Positions 17,692 to 27,132 of a DNA stretch of 64,000 bases are shown one piece after another. The notes under the pieces were generated by a model that worked only from the letters and a program-made list of their open reading frames with translations, was not told where the DNA came from and searched no databases. The stretch comes from Flavobacterium sp. Sd200 (GTDB taxonomy: Bacteria > Bacteroidota > Bacteroidia > Flavobacteriales > Flavobacteriaceae). Within the stretch, counting starts at the first letter, position 1. Each line of letters starts with the position of its first letter. Made by a program: the position numbers and the translations under genes. Where the stretch lies: NCBI RefSeq assembly GCF_009826935.1, contig NZ_WUMN01000001.1, forward strand, positions 806,001 through 870,000, read 5' to 3'.

Positions 17692-17710
17692 AATTTGTGT
17701 AATTCGTGTC
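17692..17710. repeat. Short dispersed repeat, copy 1
   Basis: AATTTGTGTAATTCGTGTC differs at two positions from the segment at 22704-22722, and the complement of that unit forms the left arm of the hairpin at 22666. Both copies are intergenic, as expected of a small dispersed repeat. Confidence 0.5.
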
Positions 17711-17731
17711 CGAAAAAAATTAACAAACGCG

Positions 17732-20563
17732 CTAAGATAATTCTTTTTTCAAGAATTGTGCTGTATAGCTTTTTTTGTTTTTCACAACTTCTTCCGGAGT
17801 ACCCTTTGCTATTAGCTGTCCGCCACCTTTACCACCCTCATAACCAATGTCTATTATATAATCGGCAAGTTTAATAACGTCCATATTATGCTCTATAATA
17901 AGAACAGTATTTCCTTTCTCTACCAGTTTGGTAATTACCTCCATGAGCACCCTTATGTCTTCAAAATGCAGACCTGTTGTGGGCTCATCCATAATATAGA
18001 AAGTGTTGCCTGTGTCTTTTTTAGAAAGCTCTGTAGCCAATTTAATGCGTTGTGCCTCACCACCCGAAAGCGTTGTGCTCTGCTGCCCCAGTGTTAAATA
18101 TCCCAAGCCAACATCCTGTATGGTTTTTATTTTGCGGTATATTTTAGGAATATTTTCAAAGAAAGGCACTGCCTCGTCTATGGTCATATCCAATACATCC
18201 GATATTGATTTGCCTTTGTACCTTATCTCAAGCGTTTCTCGGTTAAAGCGTTTGCCGTTACAGGTTTCACATTCTACATAAACATCGGGAAGGAAGCTCA
18301 TTTCAATAACCCTTAAACCACTGCCTTCGCATGTTTCGCAACGTCCACCGCTAACATTAAAGCTAAAACGTCCCGGTTTGTATCCCCGGATCATGGCCTC
18401 AGGCGTTTGTGTAAATAACGAACGAATTTCGCTAAACACTTCAGTATAGGTAGCTGGATTAGAGCGTGGTGTGCGCCCAATAGGGCTCTGGTCTATATCA
18501 ATTACTTTATCTATATGTTCAAGACCTTCAATTTTTTTATAAGGTGCAGGTTTTTTAACGCCATTAAAAAAATGAGCATTAAGTATGGGGTACAGCGTGC
18601 CGTTTATGAGCGTACTCTTACCACTACCCGAAACGCCTGTTACACAAATAAGCTTGCCTAAAGGAAACTCAACACTAACGTTTTTAAGGTTGTTTCCTGT
18701 AGCGCCGCTAAGTTTTAATGTCTTGCCATTGCCCTCACGACGTTCTTTAGGTACTGCGATTTCTTTTTCGCCGTTTATGTAGGCTGCTGTTAGAGTATGT
18801 TCTTTAAGCAGTTCATCCGGAGTGCCCTTGCTTACTATCTGCCCGCCAAAACGCCCTGCTGCAGGACCAATATCTATAACATAGTCGGCGCGCTCTATCA
18901 TGTCTTTATCATGCTCAACCACAAGGACAGAGTTACCAAGGTCGCGCAGTTGTTCCAGCGAGCGTATAAGTTTTTCGTTATCACGCTGATGCAGTCCAAT
19001 GCTTGGCTCATCCAGAATATACAATACGCCAACCAATTGCGAACCTATTTGCGTAGCCAGCCTTATACGCTGCGCCTCGCCACCCGAAAGTGAACCCGAC
19101 CCACGGTTAAGCGACAGGTAATTCAACCCTACGTCGAGCAAAAAACTAAGGCGTGCCTTGATCTCTTTTACGATCTCGCTGGCTATGGCTTTTTGTTTTT
19201 CGCTTAAATGTTCGTCTATTGCATTGAACCAGTCGGCAAGGTCAGAAATATCCATTTGAGATACTTCGGCAATGTTAAGCCCGTTCAGTTTAAAATAAAG
19301 CGATTCTTTTTTAAGGCGTGTTCCATGGCAAACAGGGCAGGGCACCTCATCCATAAAATCTTTCGCCCAGCGTTTAATGGCAGCTGTAGCACTCTCATTG
19401 TACTGATTTTTGATAAAGGCCGATATACCCTCGAAATCAATTTTATATTCGCGGTTAACACCAAGTGTTTTAGAGTTTACTGTAAACTTGTCGTTACCTC
19501 CATGAAGAATCATTTCCATGGCTTCATCCGGAATTTTCTCTATAGCATCGGTAATCTTAAAGCCAAATTTTTCGCCTATGGCTTCGAGCTGTTTAAATAT
19601 CCAAGAGTTTTTATATTCGCCCAATGGCACAATACCGCCCTGTTTTATAGAGAGTTTAGGGTTAGGTATTATTTTTTTAAGATTGATCTCGCTTACAGTG
19701 CCAAGGCCGTTGCAGTGGTCGCATGCACCTTTGGGCGAATTGAACGAAAAGTTATTAGGCTCCGGGTTAGGGTAGGAGATACCGCTTGAGGGGCACATTA
19801 GGTTTCGGCTGTAGTAGCGCACCTCCTGGGTTTCCTGTTCTATAACCATCATAACATCTTCTCCATGATACATAGCGGTTTTAATACTGTCTGCCAAACG
19901 TTTATCAGTATCGGCAGAGGTATCTACCGCCATGCGGTCTATAACCGTTTCTATATCGTGGTTTTTGTATCGGTCCAGTTTCATGCCGCTCTCAATATCG
20001 CGTATTTCGCCGTCTACACGGACTTTTAAAAAGCCCTGTTTGCTTATTTGCTCAAATAATTCACGGTAATGTCCTTTACGCGAGCGTACAATAGGTGCCA
20101 GTATGGTAATGCGCTTACCGCTAAATTTTTCGACAATAAGCTCTTTAATTTGCTCGTCGCTGTAGCTTACCATTTTTTCGTTGGTCACATAGCTGTAGGC
20201 ATCTGCACCACGGGCGTAGAGCAGTCGCAAAAAGTCATAGATCTCAGTAATGGTGCCTACAGTAGAGCGCGGACTTTTGCTGGTTGTTTTTTGTTCTATA
20301 GCAATAACGGGCGAGAGGCCGTCTATTTTGTCTACATCCGGTCGTTCCAGTCCGCCAAGGAACTGGCGCGCATAGGCCGAGAAGGTTTCTATATAGCGGC
20401 GTTGCCCTTCAGCATAAATGGTATCGAAAGCAAGTGAGGATTTACCCGACCCCGAAAGCCCGGTTATAACTACCAGTTTTTCGCGTGGTATGGTAACATC
20501 TATGTTCTTGAGGTTGTGTACGCGTGCGCCTAAAACCTCTATAGTATCGTCAGTGTTCAGCAT
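17732..20563 (-). CDS. uvrA: Excinuclease ABC subunit A
   Basis: 943 residues with two ABC ATPase modules: Walker [10 protein letters not shown] near residue 35 and GVSGSGKST near residue 645, and ABC signatures [16 protein letters not shown] and [16 protein letters not shown]. Zinc-finger cysteine sets (MCPSSG..., [32 protein letters not shown]) are visible. UvrA recognises bulky DNA lesions with UvrB in nucleotide excision repair. A TTG at 20575 would add four residues, but the -7 box at 20580-20587 would put the transcript start at or after it, so the ATG at 20563 is chosen. The transcript leader is then very short. Confidence 0.96.
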   Translation of the reverse strand: MLNTDDTIEVLGARVHNLKNIDVTIPREKLVVITGLSGSGKSSLAFDTIYAEGQRRYIETFSAYARQFLGGLERPDVDKIDGLSPVIAIEQKTTSKSPRSTVGTITEIYDFLRLLYARGADAYSYVTNEKMVSYSDEQIKELIVEKFSGKRITILAPIVRSRKGHYRELFEQISKQGFLKVRVDGEIRDIESGMKLDRYKNHDIETVIDRMAVDTSADTDKRLADSIKTAMYHGEDVMMVIEQETQEVRYYSRNLMCPSSGISYPNPEPNNFSFNSPKGACDHCNGLGTVSEINLKKIIPNPKLSIKQGGIVPLGEYKNSWIFKQLEAIGEKFGFKITDAIEKIPDEAMEMILHGGNDKFTVNSKTLGVNREYKIDFEGISAFIKNQYNESATAAIKRWAKDFMDEVPCPVCHGTRLKKESLYFKLNGLNIAEVSQMDISDLADWFNAIDEHLSEKQKAIASEIVKEIKARLSFLLDVGLNYLSLNRGSGSLSGGEAQRIRLATQIGSQLVGVLYILDEPSIGLHQRDNEKLIRSLEQLRDLGNSVLVVEHDKDMIERADYVIDIGPAAGRFGGQIVSKGTPDELLKEHTLTAAYINGEKEIAVPKERREGNGKTLKLSGATGNNLKNVSVEFPLGKLICVTGVSGSGKSTLINGTLYPILNAHFFNGVKKPAPYKKIEGLEHIDKVIDIDQSPIGRTPRSNPATYTEVFSEIRSLFTQTPEAMIRGYKPGRFSFNVSGGRCETCEGSGLRVIEMSFLPDVYVECETCNGKRFNRETLEIRYKGKSISDVLDMTIDEAVPFFENIPKIYRKIKTIQDVGLGYLTLGQQSTTLSGGEAQRIKLATELSKKDTGNTFYIMDEPTTGLHFEDIRVLMEVITKLVEKGNTVLIIEHNMDVIKLADYIIDIGYEGGKGGGQLIAKGTPEEVVKNKKSYTAQFLKKELS

Positions 20564-20579
20564 AGTTTTTTGCAAAACG

Positions 20580-20587
20580 CAAAGGTA
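20580..20587 (-). promoter_or_regulatory. Candidate -7 box of uvrA
   Basis: The minus strand reads TACCTTTG (TAnnTTTG), ending 16 bp before ATG 20563. It decides the start, because it rules out translation from the TTG at 20575. Confidence 0.5.
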
Positions 20588-20654
20588 CTGATTTTTGGGG
20601 AGATTTCAGGGTTAGGTTTGTGGTAAGGGAGTGTTAAACTGTATTGTTTTTTAT

Positions 20655-20748
20655 GGAACGCGGATGCCGCGGATTTGGCGGATGAACGCGAATTTTTTTT
20701 ATGCTTTTTTCACGCACCGTCTTTGCGGGGAGGAACGACGAGGCAATC
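20655..20748. repeat. Left ~94-bp inverted repeat flanking the NERD gene
   Basis: It begins GGAACGCGGATGCCGCGG and ends GAACGACGAGGCAATC. The reverse complement of 21941-22036 aligns along its whole length with about 80% identity by eye and a 2-nt gap. It is more GC-rich than its surroundings and ends 5 bp from the stop codon of the enclosed gene. It looks like two joined dispersed-repeat units (GCGGAT-rich and CCGTCTTTGCG...GCAATC). Confidence 0.8.
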
Positions 20749-20753
20749 TTTTA

Positions 20754-21899
20754 TTAATATACCTTTAACCAACTATCGACTGTTCTATGTTCTGAGATTT
20801 TCAATAAGTAATCAGCAACATCTTCTACCTCATTATTTGTAAAAATCGGTGTAAAATATTTTATGTACGGTAATAGCTGAGAAAGTGTAACTAATTTCAC
20901 AAAATCAAATTCCTGTTCAGGTTTACTGTTTATAAATGCGACAATATTTCTAACGGGTACTTTACGATTTCCCCAATGTTGGTTAAAGTTAAATAGCGAT
21001 TTAGCTTTGAATCGTTTTAATAAAATGTATAAAATAAAATTTGCTCTTTTTACTTGTTGAGCCGGTGAATATAAATTTCGATTATCAACAGATTGTTTGC
21101 TCCAGTTTTTTGTTTCAATGATGAAAATTCCAGATGGAGCAACAAGTATGTGATCTATCTGAACAGACTTTACGTATTCATTTAATTTCCGGTTGTAGAG
21201 TGCTTTTTCAAAAGAATATTCAAAGTTATTTATTAATATATATTCGTTAGATAGGCTTTGTAAAGTTTCTACAACTTTTTGTTCGCCATAAGCACCGTAA
21301 ATAGAATTTTTGTTTGCGGTTATTACAGATTGTTTTAATTCAAGTATATTTAGAGATGCTCTGCTGGAGTGTAGCAATGCCTCCTCAAAATTGATAGTAA
21401 TGAAATCAAGACGTTTGAGTTTACTCTTCAGTAGTTTTCCTGAGTCAAATTTTAATTTTGTGTTCTTGGCGTGAAAAACTGCCCGATTAGCCAAAATTTT
21501 CATCCATATCTCGAAATTTTTAATATAGTCATTAAAGGTTGAGATTATGTTAGTTGGTTCTGGTAAATCGTATATTTTTTCGTAGAGTTTATCAAGGTGT
21601 TCGGTTAACTCCTTTTGTAATAAAATGCTCTTTTCTGATTTATTTTCTTTAATGATATTAATTGTCTCTTCAAGTTCTGCTTTTTCATTCTCGAGCATTT
21701 GAGTGTGTTTTAAAACTAAATTCTGTTTTAAAGAATCGTAGCTACTTTGAAAGTTTAATAAATCCTGAAGCGAATCGAATACATCTATATTGTTATAAAC
21801 TAAGTCAGACTGTATTGATGCAAGCGAGCCGATTGTATTATGTATTCTGCACATTAAGAAATATTGTGACGTTGGAAAAATGGTGTCTAAATTAATCAA
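20754..21899 (-). CDS. NERD-domain (nuclease-related) protein
   Basis: 381 residues. Residues of about 65-110 are a charged helical, coiled-coil-like stretch. From about 203 comes a NERD domain: GAYGEQKVVETL, then QIDHILVAPSGIFIIETKNW and SPAQQVKRAN. The residues D249, E262 and K264 form the D...ExK set of PD-(D/E)xK nuclease folds, so it may cut nucleic acid. The domain occurs in plasmid, defence-associated and DNA-processing proteins; the function here is unknown. There is no signal peptide. The gene lies alone between two inverted repeats (20655-20748, 21941-22036) with almost no spare DNA, which suggests it moved or was inserted as a unit. Confidence 0.8.
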   Translation of the reverse strand: MINLDTIFPTSQYFLMCRIHNTIGSLASIQSDLVYNNIDVFDSLQDLLNFQSSYDSLKQNLVLKHTQMLENEKAELEETINIIKENKSEKSILLQKELTEHLDKLYEKIYDLPEPTNIISTFNDYIKNFEIWMKILANRAVFHAKNTKLKFDSGKLLKSKLKRLDFITINFEEALLHSSRASLNILELKQSVITANKNSIYGAYGEQKVVETLQSLSNEYILINNFEYSFEKALYNRKLNEYVKSVQIDHILVAPSGIFIIETKNWSKQSVDNRNLYSPAQQVKRANFILYILLKRFKAKSLFNFNQHWGNRKVPVRNIVAFINSKPEQEFDFVKLVTLSQLLPYIKYFTPIFTNNEVEDVADYLLKISEHRTVDSWLKVY

Positions 21900-21940
21900 A
21901 AGTATTTAACATACAATTAATTACGATAAACTTAATGTTA

Positions 21941-22036
21941 GATTGCTTCGTCTTGCCTCCTCGCAAAGACGGTGTGTGAAGAAAGGAATGTGAAAAAATC
22001 CGCGTTCCTCTGCCCAATCCGCGTCATCCGCGTTCC
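21941..22036. repeat. Right ~96-bp inverted repeat flanking the NERD gene
   Basis: It runs from GATTGCTTCGTCTTGCC to ATCCGCGTTCC and mirrors 20655-20748. It begins 41 bp upstream of the NERD gene start and ends 64 bp before the acetyltransferase gene stop. Confidence 0.8.
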
Positions 22037-22100
22037 ATTTTAGAGAACATTGCCGCATGGTGTCCTCTCTACAAATAAAACAAGCAAAAAATCAAATAAT

Positions 22101-22604
22101 CTACTCCAACATAAGCTGCATAAACAGTAAATCTAACCAGCGGTTAAATTTATAGCCCGATTGTGTTAGAATTCCTGCTTCTGTAAAACCAAACTTTTTA
22201 TGAAAGTCGATACTGCCTTTATTGTCGGCATCTATGCAGCCAATCATGGTGTGCAGTCCCTTTTTTTTGGCGATTGTAATTAATTCTTCCATTAATTTAT
22301 AGCCAATGCCCATGCCTGTATGTTGGTTTGATACATATACAGAATGTTCTACCGTATATTTAAAGCCTTCTTTAAACCTGAAAGTGCCATAGCTGGCATA
22401 GCCCAAAACTTCTCCGTTTAGTTCGGCTACAATAACAGGCCATTGGGCTGCCTGTTTATCGTTTAGCCAGGTTTCTATATCTGCTGGTGTTTTAGGGTCG
22501 TAGTCATACACAGCGGTAGTGTGCAGTATGGCATGGTTTACTATATCAAGTATTCCCGGTAAGTGATGTGTGGCAGCAGGCAGTATTTTAATATCCATAT
22601 CCAA
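22101..22604 (-). CDS. GNAT family N-acetyltransferase (phosphinothricin-acetyltransferase-like)
   Basis: 167 residues with the PAT/Bar-type GNAT layout: YDYDPKTPADIETWL early, then GYASYGTFR and EHSVYVSNQHTGMGIGYKLMEEL, the last carrying the acetyl-CoA pyrophosphate loop (Q-x-x-G-x-G/A type). It transfers an acetyl group from acetyl-CoA to an amine; the substrate is unknown. An internal ATG two codons in (MDIK) is an equally possible start. It is a single gene bounded by repeats on both sides. Confidence 0.85.
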   Translation of the reverse strand: MDMDIKILPAATHHLPGILDIVNHAILHTTAVYDYDPKTPADIETWLNDKQAAQWPVIVAELNGEVLGYASYGTFRFKEGFKYTVEHSVYVSNQHTGMGIGYKLMEELITIAKKKGLHTMIGCIDADNKGSIDFHKKFGFTEAGILTQSGYKFNRWLDLLFMQLMLE

Positions 22605-22665
22605 AATTAAACTTTCTTGGTGCCGATAAAAGTACTGTGATTTTTAGCTTCCAAAAAAGTTTTAA

Positions 22666-22721
22666 ACACTAATTTCACAAATTGTCAGTAATCAATTAGT
22701 GTCAATTTGTGAAATTAGTGT
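22666..22721. repeat. Long hairpin downstream of the porin gene, possible terminator
   Basis: A perfect 19-bp stem (ACACTAATTTCACAAATTG and its complement) closes an 18-nt loop. It lies 12 bp past the stop of the minus-strand porin gene, so it may end that operon, with a T-rich stretch to its left on the minus strand. The arm unit also matches the dispersed repeat at 17692. Confidence 0.65.
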
Positions 22722-22732
22722 CAGGTTAGGAA

Positions 22733-24100
22733 TTAGAATTGTAGTTGTGATGTAAAGGCGGCATAAAAATAGTCTTTTCCGCTGCCGGCCTCTTTTAAAA
22801 AAGCTCCTGCATTAAACCATGCACCTTCTAATGTAAAAGATAAATAGTTGTTAGGCGAATACTCAAGGTTACTGCCCAATTGTGTGCCTATAAAACTGCT
22901 TTGGGTGTGGTCGCCCGAATATAATAATTGCATATTTGGCGCATACAGTCCGTCCTGTTTACTCAATCGCCAAAAAATATCATAGTCGGCACCAAGGCTC
23001 AGAGTTTTGGTTAACGACACATCTATAGACGGGTGAATGTCATAAAGGTTTGCCGGGCCTATTAAGGCTACCAATCCAAAGTATGCGCCACGTGGGTAAA
23101 GCGCATTAAAGGTCTCTAAATGCTGGTCTCCCGTATGTTTGTCTCCCGATATTATTTCCGTTTTTAATCCTACTACAGGCGAGTACTTTACATTCTGAAA
23201 AGTATAGGTTGTGTTAGACGATATGGTGTAGGCAGTTATATCCTTACCTGCATGGTTGCCAAACTGATATACTACTTCAAGATCATAAGCCAGATTACCT
23301 TTATTTTTCCAGATGCGTGTACCAAAAGAATGTCTTAACTCACGACCTCTAACATCGTCAAAAACTGAGTTGCGTTTCCAAAATCCTAAATAATAAAGAT
23401 CTATGTTTTTTATTATCGGGATATTGTTCAATACAGTATAGCTGCCCCATAATTTTGCATTGTCATTAAATTTATCGTCAAAAGCACCCTGCATATTAGC
23501 GACCGGATGGGTATAAAAAGCATCCGTGCGAACATTTTTAAATGCCATTATAACATTTAATGCATCGAACGCCATGCGGTTGTTAGGTCCTTCCCGAACT
23601 CCTATAAGCCTTTGCGAACCATATAATAATTCCTGTCTGCCTGCTCGTGTTATTATTTGTTTATCAGGAGCTGATAGCAAAACCACATCAATAAATGCCT
23701 GATGGATATCGGCAGTGTTTTTATCTACAGGGCTTGGGTCTGTAAGTCCGGACGATAGGCTGCTTTGCAATTGCACAAATGCGCGTGCCCTGCCAAAATG
23801 TACATCTGCATGCATCAAATAACGCGACAGTATATAACCATCAGCCTCATCCGGGTCGTCTCCCCATTTGTTATTTTTGGTTATAATGTATTGCAGCCTT
23901 ACATCTCCGCCCACCGAGGCGTAGTGTGTACTGTCTTTGCCTAACGGAATGTGCTTTATAGATTTATATAGGCTACGGGCAGTATCTTTTTGCAGATACC
24001 TGAAATCATCGTCATACCTTACCCTTTTAAATACAGGTTGTTGCGCCTGTACACTTAAACCTGTAAGGTATAATAAAAGGAGGAAGGATAAGGTTTTCAC
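22733..24100 (-). CDS. Alginate-export-family outer-membrane porin
   Basis: 455 residues with signal peptide MKTLSFLLLLYLTGLSVQAQ. The middle carries the alginate-export domain pattern (YILSRYLMHADVHFG, AFIDVVLLSAPDKQIITRAGRQELLYGSQRLIG, GPNNRMAFDALN), and the protein ends on a barrel strand in phenylalanine (AAFTSQLQF). Such proteins form outer-membrane channels; despite the name the substrate need not be alginate. It is the last gene of a minus-strand operon, with its ATG overlapping the DoxX stop by 4 bp. Confidence 0.85.
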   Translation of the reverse strand: MKTLSFLLLLYLTGLSVQAQQPVFKRVRYDDDFRYLQKDTARSLYKSIKHIPLGKDSTHYASVGGDVRLQYIITKNNKWGDDPDEADGYILSRYLMHADVHFGRARAFVQLQSSLSSGLTDPSPVDKNTADIHQAFIDVVLLSAPDKQIITRAGRQELLYGSQRLIGVREGPNNRMAFDALNVIMAFKNVRTDAFYTHPVANMQGAFDDKFNDNAKLWGSYTVLNNIPIIKNIDLYYLGFWKRNSVFDDVRGRELRHSFGTRIWKNKGNLAYDLEVVYQFGNHAGKDITAYTISSNTTYTFQNVKYSPVVGLKTEIISGDKHTGDQHLETFNALYPRGAYFGLVALIGPANLYDIHPSIDVSLTKTLSLGADYDIFWRLSKQDGLYAPNMQLLYSGDHTQSSFIGTQLGSNLEYSPNNYLSFTLEGAWFNAGAFLKEAGSGKDYFYAAFTSQLQF

Positions 24101-24537
24101 AATACAGGTTTTAGTTTTTTGATAAGTAAGTAATCTGCTGAATATTTTCCGCCGCCCATTATGACAATAAGCAACAAGGAAACGGCATACATAAACGGTA
24201 TATCTCTAACCATTGGGTCATCGTTAAAATGCATTATAAAGTAGCCTGTGGCAGTAACTGCGAGTGCTGGCAGGGCTGCAAGCCTTGTAAACAGTCCTAT
24301 TATTATTAAAAATGGCAGATACACATTGGCTGCTATAGCAACAAAGTTGTTAAATGCCTCAGGAAACCCAAGCGGATTAGGGATAACTTCGGGCAATGCT
24401 ACGCCAATACCTATTTTTTTGAGTCCGTGTACCACAATAAGCTCTGCTGCTATGGCTATCCTGAAAAAAAGGATACCAAAATTAAACAGCGGTTCCTTTA
24501 GGTCAGACTTTATTGTTTTTACAAAAAGTGTTTTCAT
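24097..24537 (-). CDS. DoxX family membrane protein
   Basis: 146 residues from the ATG at 24537 with four hydrophobic helices and the DoxX features ILFFRIAIAAELIVVHGLKKIG and GLFTRLAALPALAVTATGYFIMHF. DoxX/SURF4-like proteins are inner-membrane proteins of poorly known, often redox-linked, function. An in-frame start at 24564 would overlap the amidohydrolase stop; the ATG at 24537 lies 5 bp after it and is preferred. It overlaps the porin start by 4 bp, so the amidohydrolase, DoxX and porin genes form one operon. Confidence 0.85.
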   Translation of the reverse strand: MKTLFVKTIKSDLKEPLFNFGILFFRIAIAAELIVVHGLKKIGIGVALPEVIPNPLGFPEAFNNFVAIAANVYLPFLIIIGLFTRLAALPALAVTATGYFIMHFNDDPMVRDIPFMYAVSLLLIVIMGGGKYSADYLLIKKLKPVL

Positions 24538-24541
24538 GGCA

Positions 24542-26353
24542 TTAGTTTTTTTGGTAACCTCCAAAATAATTTACAGGGCTCCATGCAGGTATAGCATTAG
24601 GTAGCGGTGAGGCAAATGAACGGAAATCGTCATCGGCATATACCACTTTTCCGTTTACAACGGTAAGTTTTGCCTCCATAGAAAGGATGTTGTCTTCTGT
24701 TGTAGTAAAGTAATCATCTGAAAGAATGCTGAAATCTGCCAGATAGTTTTCTTTTAAAATTCCTCTGTCACTATCAAGGTTTATCAGTTTTGCGCTGCCC
24801 TGTGTAAATAGTTTCAGTGCAGTTGTCCTGTCAGCTATATTTTCATCGGCCATATATTTTAAACCGCCAAGTGTTTTTCCTGTTGTAAGCCAGTATAGCC
24901 CCACCCACGGATTGTAGCTTGCCACACGTGTGCCATCGGTTCCCATACCTACTTTTATGCCCATATCCATCATCTTTTTTAGCGGAACGGTCTTAGCAGC
25001 AGCGGCTTTTCCATAACGTTTTATAAAGGCTTCACCCTGATAAGCCATTCTGTGTTGTATGGCAATACCACCACCAAGAGCTTTTATGCGCACAAGGTTT
25101 TCGTTTGATACTGTTTCGGCATGGTCAAAAAACCATAGAAGGCCATTTAATGGGGTTTCTTTATTAATATCTTCAATTACGTTTAAAAAGCGTGTAATAC
25201 TTTCGTTATAAGTTGCATGTATCCTGAAAGGCCATTTGTTTTTTATAAGCAATGATAAAACCGATTTTAGCTGGCCTTCCATTGCAGGGCTTAGTTCGGG
25301 TCTTGGCTCATCAAAATTTTCAAAATCGCCTGCACTCATTACAAGGTTTTCTCCACCACCCTGAACATGGTATTCCATTTTTGGCATTTTGCCAAACTTC
25401 TTTACATTATCCTGTGGCACATCGCAGCCATCGCCAATTTCTACGCTACTAATCCATTTGGTATAGTCTGCCAGTTCGCTGCCGGCTTTTTGTGCAAACA
25501 GGTAGTAAGGCATGCGTATGGTAAGCTCATTATTTTCACAAAGTTTAGAGGTAATGCCATAATCGCCGGGAAAGTTCTGGAAACCACCTCCAGCATCCAT
25601 AATGGCTGTAACACCAAGCCTGTTCATTTCGCTCATAAACTGTTTGGTAGAGTTTATCTTCTCTTCATCAGTAAGTTCCGGCAATTTAGACAGGGTAGAG
25701 TAAAGTATAAAAGCATTCGGTTCGGCCACAAGAAGCCCTGTTGGGTTGCCATATATATCTTTTTCTATTAAGCCTGCATTAGGGTTTGGGGTATTGGCAT
25801 CTATATTTAGTGCTTTTATACCGGCTTTATTGAGGTATGCATGCCCATAAAGGTGCAATACAAATGTAGGTACATCTCCTGTGGCATCGTTAATTTCCTG
25901 TAGGGTTGGCAGCCTTTTTTCTTCAAACTGGTAAGCGTTCCAGCCGCCCACTACGCGTACCCATTGTCCTTTTGGGGTTCTTTGTGCCTGTTCTTTAAGC
26001 ATTGCTAGAGCACGTTTTAAAGAACGAACACCATCCCAACGCAACTCTGTATTAAAAAAGCGCCCCCCACGGATTATGTGCATGTGCGAGTCAAATAGCC
26101 CCGGTATTACCGTGCCGCCTTTTGCATCTATTGCCTGTGTGGTTTTGTTTTTTAACCTGAGTATATCTTTGTTGCTTCCGGTCTTTATTATTTTGCCATT
26201 AGCAACAGCCATTGCCTGTACAACAGTGTTGTTAGCATCGAGAGTATGTATTTTTGCGTTGTAAACAATAAGTGTTGCATTGCTTTTTGTTTGCGCAATA
26301 CTGCTTACAGTAAAAAAGACAAGGAATAAAATTGAGTATATTTTTGCTTTCAT
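24542..26353 (-). CDS. Exported amidohydrolase (YtcJ-like, amidohydrolase family 3)
   Basis: 603 residues with signal peptide MKAKIYSILFLVFFTVSSIAQ. The amidohydrolase core shows the metal-binding DSHMHIIRGG, then FRIHATYN, FFDHAETV and GMGTDGTRVASYNPW (catalytic Asp region). The composite beta-domain wraps around it at both ends (IVYNAKIHTLD, NGKVVYADDD). Family members hydrolyse C-N bonds in amides or ureas; the substrate is unknown. Export to the periplasm and coupling to a porin suggest that an imported small amide is processed outside the inner membrane. Confidence 0.88.
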   Translation of the reverse strand: MKAKIYSILFLVFFTVSSIAQTKSNATLIVYNAKIHTLDANNTVVQAMAVANGKIIKTGSNKDILRLKNKTTQAIDAKGGTVIPGLFDSHMHIIRGGRFFNTELRWDGVRSLKRALAMLKEQAQRTPKGQWVRVVGGWNAYQFEEKRLPTLQEINDATGDVPTFVLHLYGHAYLNKAGIKALNIDANTPNPNAGLIEKDIYGNPTGLLVAEPNAFILYSTLSKLPELTDEEKINSTKQFMSEMNRLGVTAIMDAGGGFQNFPGDYGITSKLCENNELTIRMPYYLFAQKAGSELADYTKWISSVEIGDGCDVPQDNVKKFGKMPKMEYHVQGGGENLVMSAGDFENFDEPRPELSPAMEGQLKSVLSLLIKNKWPFRIHATYNESITRFLNVIEDINKETPLNGLLWFFDHAETVSNENLVRIKALGGGIAIQHRMAYQGEAFIKRYGKAAAAKTVPLKKMMDMGIKVGMGTDGTRVASYNPWVGLYWLTTGKTLGGLKYMADENIADRTTALKLFTQGSAKLINLDSDRGILKENYLADFSILSDDYFTTTEDNILSMEAKLTVVNGKVVYADDDFRSFASPLPNAIPAWSPVNYFGGYQKN

Positions 26354-26448
26354 GATTAGTTGGTTGTTTAAATTTATATGCAGCTATTTGTTTATATTAT
26401 AATGAATTAAATAACCGCATATAAACTTTAAGTTAATGAGGAAAAAGA

Positions 26449-27132
26449 TTAGTGTTTAACCATTTCCCTTGAGTACTGTATGCCAATACCATAAGCGCCT
26501 GCATATTTAATAGCAAGGTCTGTAACGGCTTTATAAGTTTCCTGACGTGCCCAGTCGCGCTGAAGTTCTAACAGGTATTGCAGAGATGTAATTGGGTGTG
26601 CACCTGCCTGTACCATTCTTGTTACTGCCTGGTCATGGGCTTCTTTGCTAACATCGCCACATGCATCTGTAATTACATATACATCATATCCTTCGGCAAT
26701 TGCCGATAGTGTTGGGCCTACAATACATACGCTTGTCCATAATCCACCAAGAACAAGTTTCTTTTTACCTTTGCCTGTAATGGCTTTGTAGGCCGATACG
26801 TCTTCCCAAGTGTTCATGGAAGTTCTGTCTATATAGGTTGAAGTAGAGTACAGGGCCAAGATTTCAGGGAATACAGGGCCGCTAAATGATTTTTCGGCAA
26901 CGGTAGTTACTACAGTAGGCACATTAAAGATTTTGGAAGCTCCTGCTACAAGGGCTGTATTGTTTCTTAACTGATCTATAGGAATGCTGGCGGTAGCAAA
27001 ACTCATTTGTCCCTCATAATCTATAAGCACTAAAGTGTGGTTTGTTGGGCTTAATAACGCCGGAGACGGTTTTTGAGCAAAAGCTGTTACTGTTGTTAAA
27101 ACTAAAGCTGCAGTAAGGAATAATTTTTTCAT
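26449..27132 (-). CDS. Exported isochorismatase-family (YcaC-like) hydrolase
   Basis: 227 residues with a signal peptide (MKKLFLTAALVLTTVTAFAQ). The cysteine-hydrolase fold shows the catalytic aspartate in VLIDYEGQ (D38), a likely lysine at K81 and the nucleophile in WTSVCIVGPT (C136). The family includes YcaC, nicotinamidase and other amide hydrolases. A signal peptide on this usually cytoplasmic family is uncommon. It lies 96 bp upstream of the amidohydrolase in the same direction and may share its operon. Confidence 0.85.
   Translation of the reverse strand: MKKLFLTAALVLTTVTAFAQKPSPALLSPTNHTLVLIDYEGQMSFATASIPIDQLRNNTALVAGASKIFNVPTVVTTVAEKSFSGPVFPEILALYSTSTYIDRTSMNTWEDVSAYKAITGKGKKKLVLGGLWTSVCIVGPTLSAIAEGYDVYVITDACGDVSKEAHDQAVTRMVQAGAHPITSLQYLLELQRDWARQETYKAVTDLAIKYAGAYGIGIQYSREMVKH

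Noticed and set aside
19208..19789. A 193-codon + strand frame
   Set aside because: It lies wholly inside uvrA on the opposite strand, and the uvrA motifs are intact.
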